A stretch of 64,000 bases of DNA from Limnanthes douglasii subsp. nivea (GCA_036936605.1 JAUPFV010000001.1:168912643-168976642), one strand, 5' to 3'; counted from the first letter of the stretch, positions 46,426-57,658 are shown. A program made the numbers and translations. The notes: generated from the letters alone by a model not told the origin.

Positions 46426-48289
46426 TTTTATTTATTTATTTTAATCAAAAGAAATACTTTATTAACAAATTGGGAAAATTACAAAATTTGAAGGATTACA
46501 AGGCAATTAACCCTAAATTAACACAAAAAGGGATTAGGGCAAGATTTTTGCCGCCAAATTTTGGCCCGAAAATTTCCCGTCAATCTTAAAAACAGGGAAC
46601 TCGAGTCCAAAGCCTTCCTAAGCCAGATTTCATCTCCAACAACCCATTCAACGTATTTTTTATCAACATCACAACCTTCCATTCCAGCAAACCCTTCACT
46701 CTCTTTACCTTAATCCAGCTTTTCGATCCTAATCAGACCTGCAAAAGGAAAATTTCTAGCAGTACCTTTGTTCAGAATTGAATATATCCTAAACCTAAAC
46801 TTTCCAGGAATGTAATTGCTAGCAGACCTGAGGGTGCATTATGCTGCTGGAAATGATGTTTAAGCTTACATTTAAGAGTCCATTTAGCCAGCCAATCAGC
46901 CGCCTGATTTTGGACCCTTGAAATGTGCATAAGGTTCATGCTTTTATCTAAAAATTTACGGCAACAACTTACATTTGGATCTTCAATATCTGGAATAGTG
47001 CTATTGATGAGTTGCTTGACTAAAACTAAGGAATCTGACTCAACGTCCACATGCTTCCAGTTGTTTTTGAAGCAGATAGTAAGACCCTGAAGCATGGTTA
47101 TGGTTTCCGCTTGAAGAGGAGTGACTTTGTTGATCAGGTTGCCATAAGCATGAATGATTTCTCCATCGCTGCTCCTGAAAAGAATACCAGAGGCAGCCTC
47201 TCCATTGAGTGCACATGATGCATCCACATTCATCTTAATACGAGCATTAGCAGGCGGGAGCCATTTAAGGTACTGAGGCTTATTTTTCTTTTCAATAGAG
47301 CTACATCCCATAATAACTCCTGTATTATGAGATTTCAACCAATGATTATGATTTAGATTTCCAGAAACTTCAATGCCTTTGACAATGCTAATTATGTTCT
47401 CAATAGCTATATTAATACTAATATGAATGCCCTTATGCTTTATTGAGTTTCTGGCTTTCCATATGATCCAGCATATTGCTTGAGGAATTAAATGAGTAAC
47501 ATGAAACTTAGATTTCGAAAACCAGAACCAGCATCTTAAAAGGTGAGTTAGAGACCTTTTGATTTTTATTTAAAAGATGCAGGCAAACCAGTTCCAAATT
47601 TGCGAAGAAAATGAACATCTAACAAATAAGTGATCCTTATCTTCAAAATTATCACAGAAAATGCACTTAGATACAATGCTTATATGCTTTTTTTTATCAT
47701 AATGGAGTCTACTGCAATAAAATTATGAATTAGTTTCCAAGTCATAAAAGAAAACTTCCTGGGGATTTTTGAGTTCCAAATCTTCGTGTATAGACCAGAG
47801 ATATTGTGCTTTGTTCTTGTATTTTCCCAAGTCTGCTTTAAATCAAACTGAACATTCTTTGACAGCTTCCAACAGATTACATCATCCTTTTCAATAATCT
47901 GAGTTTTGTTGATCAGATGAACTCTTTCCTCTCCAATATCATCATGTGCTTCATTTAAATGCCAAGAATTGCTATGCCAAAAAATGTTAACTTTGACATC
48001 AATATACGAGTTTATGTTTTTTCAGTAGCAATAGTAGGAAGACTGTGCCAGGAATCCTTCCAGAAGTCAATGTTTCCTCTGCCAAGAATCCAGGTGACAT
48101 TCTTATCATCTTGTTGTCTCACCTTACATAACCTGCTCCAAACTAAAGATCATTTTTTATAAGTGTATAATGGATGAGAAGTTTTGCAGTATATATCATT
48201 CATGACATTAGACAAAAGGCAAGCATTCTTCCTAAGCTTGTACCAAAGCTTTTGAGAGAAGGAGTTTTGAATGTCAACAAGCTTTCTGA
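46426..48289 (-). mobile_element. LINE 3' part, copy A (truncated by duplication breakpoint)
   Basis: This is the 3' ~1.9 kb of the LINE seen complete at 51609-57778. On the plus strand it begins with the complement of an A-rich tail (TTTTTTATTTATTTATTTT) after the target word AACCCTAAGTATTCATT (46409-46425). It contains RNase H and the zinc-binding region after RT. It ends abruptly inside the RT C-terminal region, where the LTR copy is joined. Confidence 0.9.
46772..47338 (-). CDS. LINE RNase H domain, copy A, open frame
   Basis: An uninterrupted 188-residue frame reads IKMNVDASCALNGEAASGILF (first Asp), PLQAETITMLQGL (Glu), DVESDSLVLVKQL (Asp) and SRVQNQAADWLAKW (last Asp). All four metal-binding residues of the plant LINE RNase H type (RVT_3) are in place. 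In copy B the same frame is broken by one extra T. It is a fragment of a larger ORF2 and has no start of its own, so translation is doubtful. Confidence 0.85.
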   Translation of the reverse strand: MKSHNTGVIMGCSSIEKKNKPQYLKWLPPANARIKMNVDASCALNGEAASGILFRSSDGEIIHAYGNLINKVTPLQAETITMLQGLTICFKNNWKHVDVESDSLVLVKQLINSTIPDIEDPNVSCCRKFLDKSMNLMHISRVQNQAADWLAKWTLKCKLKHHFQQHNAPSGLLAITFLESLGLGYIQF

Positions 48290-48675
48290 TAGTTTCAGAA
48301 ATATCATAGGGGTTCTTAAGTCTAACATATTGCGAGAGTTAGATTCTTGATAACGACACGTGAATTTTAGAGTGAGAAGTTGTCAAAAGTTTTAATAGAA
48401 TAATAATTGTTCACCTTATTCTAAAAAGGTTACATTTCCTTTTATAGTAATGGTGGTGGGCTCAAAATCCATATGGTTGGTCTATATTTTGCTATTCCAT
48501 CCCATTGTTCTAATAATATTAAGCATATTTACTCTTTATATATATTATACCCTCAATATTACATATTTGTTGGACCTATTTCACAAGATATATATTGGAC
48601 CAAATTAGCCCAATATTCTACTGGTTCGACCCGAGGTTCACATAAATCACACCCTTATCAATAGGTGTGAATGTT
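48287..48675 (-). repeat. Copy of element 3 LTR captured at the duplication junction
   Basis: 48287-48660 is a near-identical copy of the 374-bp LTR at 38014-38387. The next 13 bp (ATAGGTGTGAATG, 48661-48673) are identical to the DNA that flanks element 3 on its outside (38388-38400), so the copy comes from that locus and is not an independent insertion. It is followed by TT and the left end of duplication unit B. There is no internal retrotransposon sequence and no target-site duplication. Confidence 0.88.
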
Positions 48676-48808
48676 TTAGGCCATTCTTAATATTCTTACA
48701 ACTATTTGAGGAATCATCCCTTGCTTGCACTCTATATAGTTATATAATAATAATAATCTTACAAGCATCCTGACGGCAAGCAGTATTATCAAGTGACCTG
48801 ATGATAAG

Positions 48809-50975
48809 TTAAGATAGCTCAACTATCTTTGCCTTCTTTTTAAATCGCTTGTTTGAACCAGAATTGCTTTTCTTTGATATTGGGACTTTTATATTTGAAT
48901 CAGTTCTTTTAGCGTTGCTGTGATCGGCATCGTCACTACTTTGGCCAGCATCATCAGACTCGGATGAACTGCTGTTACCAGCCAAAGAAATTATCGGCTG
49001 ATATCCAGCAACTGCAGCTTCAGCAGACGCAATAGCTTCGGGTGTATGCAAATCCGCTACACCCAACATTAAATCCTATATGTAAGGACAATCATCAAAC
49101 CCTGAATCTAGAAAAAAAATCAAACTACAAACAGGAATTTCAAGTTCAAAATCTGGGTTCAAACACGAAAATATTATCCGGTATGAAATCTGGGTGGGTC
49201 CTATGATTGCACACTCAGTACAATAACAATTCCAGTCAGATTCAGACATTGGAAAAAAACTAAATTCTCGTTGTGTACGAGGAAAACAAAATTACTTTAA
49301 CAATACAAAAGTAGGTCAAAACCAGGTCGAATAAGGTCAAGCAGGTCGGTTCTGGGTTGTATGAATCATAGGCGGATCCGGACACACATGTGTCTCAAAT
49401 CAGGAACAGCTATCAGTTACTACAAAGTTTTGTCCAACCGTAATTGGATCTTTGTAATGCCTAATCATGAGAGTTGAAGCCGAGAAAGACTAACTGGATT
49501 ACCATTTCAATGACTTGAGATTCATTTCCAGTGAGCACTTCAATATCATAAGCCCTTGAATTTTCCTGAATTAGATAACTAAACATAAGGATTGAAAATG
49601 GAAATATAACTAGCTTTGTTTGTTACTCAACCGACCAAAATACATACCTTTGCATCAAGTTCAAGCCTTTTATTAGCATCCCCCAAAATTCCTAAGAAAT
49701 TTTGAACTTGCCCGAGAATTGTATAAATGACCAAAACGGTAACTACTTACTAAACAGGAAAATTTGCAAAACATTATAAAATCGAAATACTATGTGCCAT
49801 AGAGATATAACAACAACAAAAATAGATAACACAAAGTTTTCTTAATAGAAAGAAAAAAAACATAGCAAGTAACGAAACTACCCCTTATCAACACTCTAGA
49901 ATTCAATACCATTATAATTCCAAATTTGGGGTTTTGAAAATCTAGCTGTCTGGATCCTTACAGCCATGGTAGTCGATATTTGTACATTGACTATATTCTA
50001 AAATCATGCTCTGGCCGTTTGAAAAATTTAGGCTCACAGTTGAACTTCAAAGGGAGAAACTGAAGGATATCCGGAAAAGAGTGATACTGCACTATTATAG
50101 TGTGTTTGCACATCTACGGAAAAAACTTGCAAAATTGATGTTATCATGGAAAGAAACGTTGCATCTAATTGATATTGTTCATTATTATGAGTACATGGAT
50201 TCTCCACCATTCTCTCCGTCAAATGGAAACGACTGTTATATGCAATACAATGAATCTGTTCGGCGTATCTTAGTTCAATTTTTTTTACGTTCAGTCACAA
50301 ACTTGATGGCCTTTTAGGTCATACCTAGAATAAAGTGTTTATATCTCAAATTGCAATGGAGTAATGGCCTATCAAAGTACAAGATGATATACTTCCATCA
50401 AAAGTATCCAAATAATAAGGTACGTAATAAACTATAGTCCATGTTGTTTTTTGTATATTTCATGTACAGGTGCCTACAGGTGTTTCTTCTACATAAAAAT
50501 CCATGGTCTATCTCCAACTGAGATATTATTTCACAAAATAACTCCAAAGCTACAAGAAAACGAGCTAGCTAGCTAATCAGGCATGTATATATACATAGAT
50601 ATAGAACCTAAACAATGCAATCTGAAGTATAATTTATAAAACAAAATTCGATAACTCTAAAAGCTAAGTAGTATTAGAAGAAACAGATGTTAAAAAGTAG
50701 TTACCTTGGCTTTTAGGAACAGAGGAGATGGTGGGTTTTGTGTCAGGTTTAGCGGCTTGAGGGACAGGTTTCTTTTTGTTACAGATAAGAAGTGCAGATT
50801 TTGAAATTTTACGAATCAAAGAATCAAATTCCAGACGAAGACAGTTTCATAGACAAAAAAGATAAAATCGGTTCGCAACTATAATTGAAGAATAGGGCCT
50901 ACCAGCAAGAGATAAAGAAGAAGATGAAGGATTGGTGTGCTCTAAATGCAGAAGATCTTTGCTCGTTCGTCCCAT
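48809..50975 (-). pseudogene. NOPCHAP1-like gene (DUF4598 family), copy B
   Basis: Exon positions correspond to copy A: 50903-50975, 50705-50800, 49648-49718, 49503-49565 and 48809-49075. The same family motifs are present, with a few amino-acid changes (for example ENSRAYD against ENSGAYD). The acceptor before exon 2 reads TTTCAA and the one before exon 3 reads ATACAA, where copy A has CAG in both. The donor after exon 3 is canonical here (GTATGT). A cryptic AG 12 nt into exon 3 would keep the frame there. No simple rescue was seen for exon 2. Both changes are C to T within CTG on the plus strand. Regulation is unknown. Confidence 0.72.
50006..50317 (+). CDS. Unrecognised 103-codon ORF in intron 2 of copy B
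   Basis: This is the longer form of the frame at 44823, starting MLWPFEKFRLTVELQ and ending FLRSVTNLMAF. It is on the strand opposite to the NOPCHAP1-like gene. It contains a basic Leu-rich helix-like stretch (KLKDIRKRVILHYYSVFAHLRKKLAKL). I recognise no domain, and expression is not supported by anything visible. It may be a leftover exon from another gene. Confidence 0.25.
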   Translation: MLWPFEKFRLTVELQREKLKDIRKRVILHYYSVFAHLRKKLAKLMLSWKETLHLIDIVHYYEYMDSPPFSPSNGNDCYMQYNESVRRILVQFFLRSVTNLMAF

Positions 50976-51189
50976 TCTTCTCCAAACCTTGGCTAGGGTT
51001 TTGAAGAGCTTAGTTAAACCCTCTCTTATCGTTCACATATAAATAAAATAAGATATAAATGGGCTTAACTTCAACTCACAAAAGGCTTCAATTTAGGAAT
51101 ATATTATGGTTTTATTTTTAAGGGAAATTAAACCTTTTTTTTTTTAAATAAAAGTGGCTGCGATTGCAAAGACATGGTACATAGATGAG

Positions 51190-51399
51190 TTATCCCTCTG
51201 GAGATGGAGCAACTGCGGGTGCTGGTGTTGCTTCATCATCATTCATGATCTTAAATTTCTTGATCATCTCGTTAGCAATCAGTTCATTAGCTTTGTCTGT
51301 CGGGTGATATTCATCCCAAAACACATATTTGCTTCTGTCTTTACATAATGTTGATGCCGGTAAACAAGTAAGCGCTGGTCTGATCCTTTCAAAAGACAA
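51190..51399 (-). pseudogene. GDSL esterase/lipase last exon, copy B
   Basis: It is the same as the fragment at 46007-46216, apart from few changes (SFERI instead of SFGRI). The YVFWDEYHPTD block with catalytic Asp and His is intact, and the rest of the enzyme is missing. Confidence 0.82.
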
Positions 51400-51529
51400 G
51401 GCGAATCTGCATTACTAAATCATGTACTAACACACTATAGTTGTTAAAATCAAAGAAAATGGGAGAGATCTAATTGAACTAGGACCCTGTCATGGTATAA
51501 ATACATCCCTAGCATATTACGCAAACAAA

Positions 51530-51578
51530 GCTTTCATAGCTCAGTTGGTTAGAGCACCCGTTTAGTAAGCGGGAGGTC
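51530..51578 (+). pseudogene. Truncated tRNA-Thr(AGT), copy B
   Basis: It is identical in the 49 tRNA-derived bases to 46347-46395 and has the same break after GGAGGTC. The truncation therefore predates the segmental duplication. Confidence 0.88.
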
Positions 51579-51954
51579 ATAAGGGAAATTAAACCCTAAG
51601 TATTCATTTTTTATTTATTTATTTTAATCAAAAGAAATAATTTATTAACAAATTGGAAAAATTACAAAATTTGAAGGATTACAAGGCAATTAACCATAAA
51701 TTAACACAAAAAAGGATTAGGGCAAGATTTTTGCCGCCAAATTTTTGCCCGAAAATTTCCCGTCAATCTTAAAAACAGGGAACTCCAGTCCAAAGCCTTC
51801 CTAAGCCAGATTTTATCTCCAACAGCCCTTTCAACGTCTTTTTTATCAACATCACAACCTTCCATTCAAGCAAACCCTTCACTCTTTTTACCTTAATCCA
51901 GCTTTTCGATCCTAATCAGACATGCAAAAGGAAAAATTCTAGCAGTACCTTTGT

Positions 51955-52522
51955 TCAGAATTGAATATATCCTAAACCTAAACTTTCCAGGAATGTAATT
52001 TCTAGCAGACCTGAGGGTGCATTATGCTGCTGGAAATGATGTTTAAGCTTACATTTAAGAGTCCATTTAGCCAGCCAATCAGCCGCCTGATTTTGGACCC
52101 TTGAAATGTGCATAAGGTTCATGCTTTTATCTAAAAATTTACGGCAACAACTTACATTTGGATCTTCAATATCTGGAATAGTGCTATTGATGAGTTGCTT
52201 GACTAAAACTAAGGAATCTGACTCAACGTCCACATGCTTCCAATTGTTTTTTGAAGCAGATAGTAAAACCCTGAAGCATGGCTATGGTTTCCGCTTGAAG
52301 AGGAGTGACTTTGTTGATCAGGTTGCCATAAGCATGAATGATTTCTCCATCGCTGCTCCTGAAAAGAATACCAGAGGTAGCCTCTCCATTGAGTGCACAG
52401 GATGCATCCACATTCATCTTAATACGAGCATTAGCAGGCGGGAGCCATTTAAGGTACCGAGGCTTATTTTTCTTTTCAATAGAGCTACATCCCATAATAA
52501 CTCCTGTATTATGAGATTTCAA
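51955..52522 (-). pseudogene. LINE RNase H, copy B, frameshifted
   Basis: The frame runs from 52522 to about 52230 and resumes in another frame to 51955. One extra T in the T-run near 52245 (TTTTTTG against TTTTTG in copy A) causes the shift. Catalytic residues are otherwise as in copy A. Confidence 0.85.
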
Positions 52523-53332
52523 CCAGTGATTATGATTTAGATTTCCAGAAACTTCAATGCCTTTGACAATGCTAATTATGTTCTCAATAGCTCTATTAAT
52601 ACTAATATGAATGCCCTTATGCTTTATTGAGTTTCTGGCTTTCCATATGATCCAGCATATTGCTTGAGGAATTAAATGAGTAACATGAAACTTAGATTTC
52701 GAAAACCAGAACCAGCATCTTAAAAGGTGAGTTAGAGACCTTTTGATTTTTATTTTAAAGATGCAGGCAAACCAGTTCCAAATTTGCCAAGAAAATGGAC
52801 ATCTAACAAATAAGTGATCCTTATCTTCAAAATTATCACAGAAAATGCACTTAGATACAATGCTTATATGCTTTTTTTATCATAATGGAGTCTACTGCAA
52901 TAAAATTATGAATTAGTTTCCAAGTCATAAAAGAAAACTTCCTGGGGATTTTTGAGTTCCAAATCTTCGTGTATAGACCAGAGATATTGTGCTTTGTTCT
53001 TGTATTTTTCCAAGTCTGCTTTAAATCAAACTGAACATTCTTTGACAGCTTCCAACAGATTGCATCATCCTTTTCAATAATCTGAGTTTTGTTGATCCGA
53101 TGAACTCTTTCCTCTCCAATATCATCATGTGCTTCATTTAAATGCCAAGAATTGCTATGCCAAAAAATGTTAACTTTGACATCAATATACGAGTTTATGT
53201 TTTTTCAGTAGCAATAGTAGGAAGACTGTGCCAGGAATCCTTCCAGAAGTCAATGTTTCCTCTGCCAAGAATCCAGGTGACATTCTTATCAGCTTGCTGT
53301 CTCACCTTACATAACCTGCTCCAAACTAAAGA

Positions 53333-54316
53333 TCATTTTTTATAAGTGTATAATGGATGAGAAGTTTTGTAGTATATATCATTCATGACATTAGACAAAA
53401 GGCAGGCATTCTTCCTAAGCTTGTACCAAAGCTTTTGAGAGAAGGAGTTTTGAATGTCAACAAGTTTTCTGACATTTAGGCCTCCTTCTCCAAAAAGCTT
53501 ACAAATGTAAGACCAAGAGGACCAATAAATGGTTTTTTTATTCTGCTTTGTTCTCCAAATAAATTTGTTTAAAGTATTTTCAGTTTTACTGATGATAGAT
53601 CTAGGAAGCTCGCAGCATTGAATCCAATGATATGTTATAGGGAGAAGAACATTAGTGATGAGAGATAACCTGCCACCATAAGAGAGTAACTTACTGTCCC
53701 AGTCAGTGATTCTGTCATTTATTTTGTTTAGAATGGGGTTGAAAATTATGGTTTTATTGTTGTTAAAGACAGTAACACCCAAGTGAGTGAGAGGGAGGAA
53801 GTCCACCTCAAATCCAGTCTGAAGCTTGAGGCTTTGCACTTTAGAAGAGTTGAACTTTGTAGAAACAATAAGCTTAGTTTTGCTCTTGTTTATAGCCTGA
53901 CCTGAGGTTTGCTGATACATCTCTAGATAGCTACTAAGAATATCGATAGAATTAGGAATGCTATTTGTAAAAATTAAAATATCATCAGCAAACATGAGAC
54001 AAGGCAAAATGTGAGAAGTTCTAGATGCATAACCCATTTTAGGATGAGATTTAAACAGAATGTTTAAGCCTCTACTAAGGAACTCTTCACCTAGAATAAA
54101 ATGGTTTGGGGATAAAGGATCCCCTTGCCTCAAACCCCGCTTCATTTTGAAATAATCAGTACTTTCACCATTTATCAGCATAGAGATATGAACATCAAAA
54201 ATCATTCTCTTAATAAGATCCACAAATTTAATACTAAAACCAAAAGAATGAAGAACTTTAAGAATAAAAGGATGAGAGATTCTGTCGAAAGCTTTCGACA
54301 TGTCTAATTGAACCAC
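53333..54316 (-). pseudogene. LINE reverse transcriptase core, copy B
   Basis: This 327-residue open frame has VQLDMSKAFDRISHPFI, RGLRQGDPLSP, the catalytic CLMFADDILIF (FADD) and GGRLSLITNVLLPITYHWIQC. These are the conserved RT and thumb motifs of plant L1 elements. The zinc-binding region after RT continues, with stops, to about 52700. The N-terminal RT part lies further right and is separated by an insertion and shifts, so no full enzyme is made. Confidence 0.9.
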
Positions 54317-54537
54317 AGTGTTACCCTTTTGGGCTTCTTGTTAATATCAAATAGAAGTTCTTTAGCCAGTAAAATATTATCATGAATGAGTCTGCCTTTG
54401 ACAAAAGCAGACTGAGAAGGGGATACCATCTTAGGAAGGATGTTAGACATTCTTACGATTTATAAGGGCAGATAGAATTCTATTAACAAAGGTACACAAA
54501 CCTATAGGTCTGTAACTATTTGATGCAGACAGTCCGG

Positions 54538-54872
54538 TGAATTGACAGTTTGGAGCTCCGGTGTCAGATTTTGACCCACAACACCTTGTTTCGAAGGAAA
54601 CGACGTCACGAACGCAAGTCACGAGCTTTGCTCGTGAGATATGGGCTTTTTTGGGCATTCAGGCTCATCTATCCTCTTTTTTCGCAATTTTAATACTTTG
54701 GGCTTGTTTTGTAATTTTCATATTTTTAGTTTTAGGGTTTTGCTTGAACTCTATATAAACCTATCTTCTATTCATTGTTCTGGGAATTGTTTTTGATTAA
54801 TATAAAAAAATTTAGGGTTTTATTCCCTTATGGCTTCTACTGCGTTTCACTCTCCATCTCTATTCCACCACA
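54538..54872. mobile_element. ~330-bp insertion inside the LINE RT
   Basis: LINE coding sequence breaks after ICIFPKTTNP (near 54880) and resumes at SASNSYRPIGLC (near 54525), words that are adjacent in related LINEs. The stretch between has TG at the left and CCACCACA at the right, a TATA-like CTATATAAACC at about 54750 and a TAATATAAAAAAA word, as in a small solo LTR. No target-site duplication was found and the ends are uncertain. Confidence 0.5.
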
Positions 54873-55484
54873 TAGGATTTGTAGTCTTAGGGAAAATGCA
54901 AATACCAGTAGCAAACAGACCAGTGGGAATGGGATAGCCTTGAATATACGCACTGAAAGCATTACACAAGTCACTTTTAATGATAAACCAACAATGCTTA
55001 AAGAAAAAGAGATTGGAACCATCAATACCAGGGGAGCTGTCATTCTTCATACTACAAATGATGTTCCAAATTTCTTCTTCAGTGGTTCTATTAAGCATCA
55101 TGTCATTTTCCTCTTTAGAAACAATAGAAGGAATGCAGATAAAATTATTGCTATCAAGCAGCCTATTCTCATCCTCTTGCATTTATAAGGATCAGATTGA
55201 AGAATTTTTTTAAAGAAAGCAGCAGTAGATTTCCCAATTTCCATTTTGTCAACAATCCAGGTATCACCATCTCTAATACTCTTTATTTCATTTTTCCTTC
55301 TTTTCTTAGCAATGTAACTATAGAATAGCTTCGAGTTTCCATCACCTTCATGAAGCCAGCTATTGAAGCATTTCTGTCTCAAATAAGAATCTTCATTTCT
55401 GAGAGCCTTTAAATACAAACTATTAGCCATAGCTAAGTTAGCAGCAGATTGAAGATTATAATTAGTGTAATGAAGAATTTCCAT
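54847..55484 (-). pseudogene. LINE ORF2 region between endonuclease and RT
   Basis: Frames at 55484-55098 and 55182-54847 read YLRQKCFNSWLHEGDGNSKLFYS and then EEIWNIICSMKNDSSPGIDGSNLFFF, the standard linker and first RT motif (SPGIDG). A frameshift lies between them near 55140. It continues the endonuclease upstream. Confidence 0.82.
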
Positions 55485-55666
55485 AGTCTTAACATTGCAT
55501 TCAGTGTCTTTTACACTATCAAAAATATTACCAAACTTGTCTTTATTCCATATTTTGAGACAACTTTTGAGTCTTCTTAGCTTGTACCAGAAAGTATTGC
55601 TTGGATGGCTGTCAAGTAATTGATTCTAATCCTGCTTAACAACATTTAAAAAGTAGCATCATTTGA

Positions 55667-56389
55667 TCAACAGTTTAGGAACCTAAAATTCTTTTTCCTA
55701 TTGATAGCATCATTAGAATTATGTAAATTTGAAGAGATGAGGAGTGGAGCATGGTCAGAACATGTTCTCACCATGTGAAAAACCTGTGTATCAGTGAATG
55801 TGGACAACCATTTGTCGTTGATTGATGCACGATCTAGCCTTCTCCATTTATTACTTCTTGACCAAGTAAACTTAGAACCACAATAGCCAGCATCATTCAG
55901 GTTGCAGCTTCTTATAGTATCATTAAAGTTGTCCATACTGGCTTGACAAGAGGATGTACAACCAAGTTTTTCATCATGAGCAGAAATAGTATTGAAATCC
56001 CCCACACACATCCAGGGCTTATCATTGTCACAAATAGCTTTAAGACAATCCCAAAGATCTAACCTTTGAATGCGATTGCATTTAGCAGTTAAGTAAACTT
56101 TATCAGTAATACCAGGATAAGCAATTTCCATGTGGATACATTGATCAACATTAAGAACAATATCAATAGTAATACTAGACGTCCAGAAAATCCAAAGTTT
56201 ATCAGACACATTAGCAGCATAGTCACTAAAACCAAGCACATCTGCAACAGTTTTAATCTTATCCCCCTTCGACATTGGTTCTTGAATAGCAATAACCTTG
56301 ATATATTCAGATTTTATCATAGATTTAAGTCTTCTCAAAGTGGGCTTGTTATTCACACCCCTAGTATTCCAACTAATCGCTCTTATCAT
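55667..56389 (-). pseudogene. LINE ORF2 endonuclease domain
   Basis: This 240-residue frame begins MIRAISWNTRGVNNKPTLRRL and contains IAIQEPM (catalytic Glu), WMCVGDFNTI (Asp/Asn pair), RLDRASI and CSDHAPLLI (Asp-His). The apurinic-type endonuclease that nicks target DNA has its signature residues in place. The start overlaps the end of ORF1 by about 17 nt. A stop at 55667 ends the frame before RT. Confidence 0.9.
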
Positions 56390-57658
56390 TTTTAGAGTAG
56401 GATTTATAAACTTTGTCTCTTGAATTAAGAGACTTAATGATTAACTTGCCTGAGGATCTTCTTCTTTTTGCAGATTTCAATTTGGATGAAATGATTTCAT
56501 TAAAGCTTTGTTGTGGAGAAAGCCTTAGAGTAGGGGAGAAACTTCCAATATTGGGGTCAGGAGAACTAGATTGATCTTCATCAATCCTGTTAATGGCTTC
56601 AATAACTTCTTTACTTGTGTCATTTGAAATATCTTGAACATTTTCAAGATTCTGTTGTATAGTTTTGTTCAACTGAACTTGTGTAGAATTAATCTGATTA
56701 TCATCCTTATTGCTCTGAAGCTTTCCATCTTCTGGATCCTTTTGAGTTACAATTGACTTAAGCTTTCTTCTATAGACTTTAATAATGCTCGTATTTCTTG
56801 ATCCAGTAGTATCAATAGACTGCCATTTGCTATTTTCCTCTTGTTTCTCAGCTTTGGCTTTACTATTTTCTTGTAAAGTATCTGAGTCTTTCACCTTCTT
56901 TGTTGATTTTTTACACTCAGACTGACAATTCCCTATATGATAACAACCATAATAATATGATGGCACATTTTTGTAGCTGATGGTAACCCAGTATCCATCG
57001 TTACTTCCAAAACCAATCCACAGCTTTCTTTGCAACTTCTTTGAGATATCAACTTCAACTTGAGCATAGCAGACATTAGTATGTGCTCGATTTTTATGCG
57101 GAACAATAACTTTATAAGTTGGACCAATAACCGAAGCAATATCATGAATTAAGCACGAATCATATAGGCTTTCTGGCAAATTTTCAAATCTAACCCAGGT
57201 TAAAACCGTAGGGTTTTCTATTTTTTTGTTGAAATCCTGATTCCATCTCAAGATTCGCATTATCATATCATCGAACTTCCATACATTTCGTGACCAGAAT
57301 CTTGATACATCTTCCTTCACCTCAAAATCGAAGAAAATATGGTGTGAATCCCATACTTCATAGCTAAACGGTCCCCTGAATTTGAAGGTTGCCAAGAAGT
57401 TTTCGAGTTTCTGTTTTTTTGGTACCCCATTACTGAACTTACCAATCAAAGTGATTCTTGACTTCTTGATAAGAGAATCTTTAACCTGATCACTGTATTG
57501 AATCGAAAAATAGTGCTCTGTTTTCTTTACGTACTCTGGATTTAAAGTAGTTGATTCTTCTTCAGGATGAATAAATCAACAAATTTCTTTTTTGGTTGCT
57601 GAATATGATTTCTAGTAGAATGAAGAACAGGAAATTCTTCTGTAGATTGAAGATCCAT
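56373..57658 (-). pseudogene. LINE ORF1 (DUF4283-like nucleic-acid-binding protein)
   Basis: The start is ATG 57658 (MDLQSTEEFPVLHSTRNH). A frameshift near 57560 joins the long frame that runs to 56373. LENFLATFKFRGPFSYEVWD, VSRFWSRNVWKFDDMIMRILRWNQDF and TVLTWVRFENLPESLYDSCLIHDIAS are typical of DUF4283 in plant LINE ORF1. The zinc knuckle is degraded (YYGCYHIGNCQSEC lacks the first Cys and the His). The C-terminal third is Ser/Asn/Asp/Lys-rich. The protein would bind the LINE RNA. Confidence 0.85.

Larger units (their letters stand above)
43491..48289. repeat. Segmental duplication, unit A
   Basis: This unit is nearly identical to 48676-53472, with an offset of 5185 bp at the left end and 5183 bp at the right. 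It contains the NOPCHAP1-like gene, a GDSL last exon, a tRNA-Thr piece and the 3' part of a LINE. Its right end breaks inside the LINE at CTTTCTGA, where the LTR copy begins with a 3-bp overlap (TGA). Confidence 0.95.
48676..53472. repeat. Segmental duplication, unit B
   Basis: This is the second copy of 43491-48289. It continues without a break into the rest of the LINE at its right end, so at that end it keeps the original arrangement. Scattered substitutions and small indels separate the units. Confidence 0.95.

Noticed and set aside
48287..48660. Independent solo LTR insertion
   Set aside because: There is no target-site duplication, and 13 bp outside the LTR are identical to the flank of element 3, so it is a copied segment.
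54837..55213. Plus-strand open frames inside the LINE
   Set aside because: They lie opposite the SPGIDG region of LINE ORF2 and show no family of their own.
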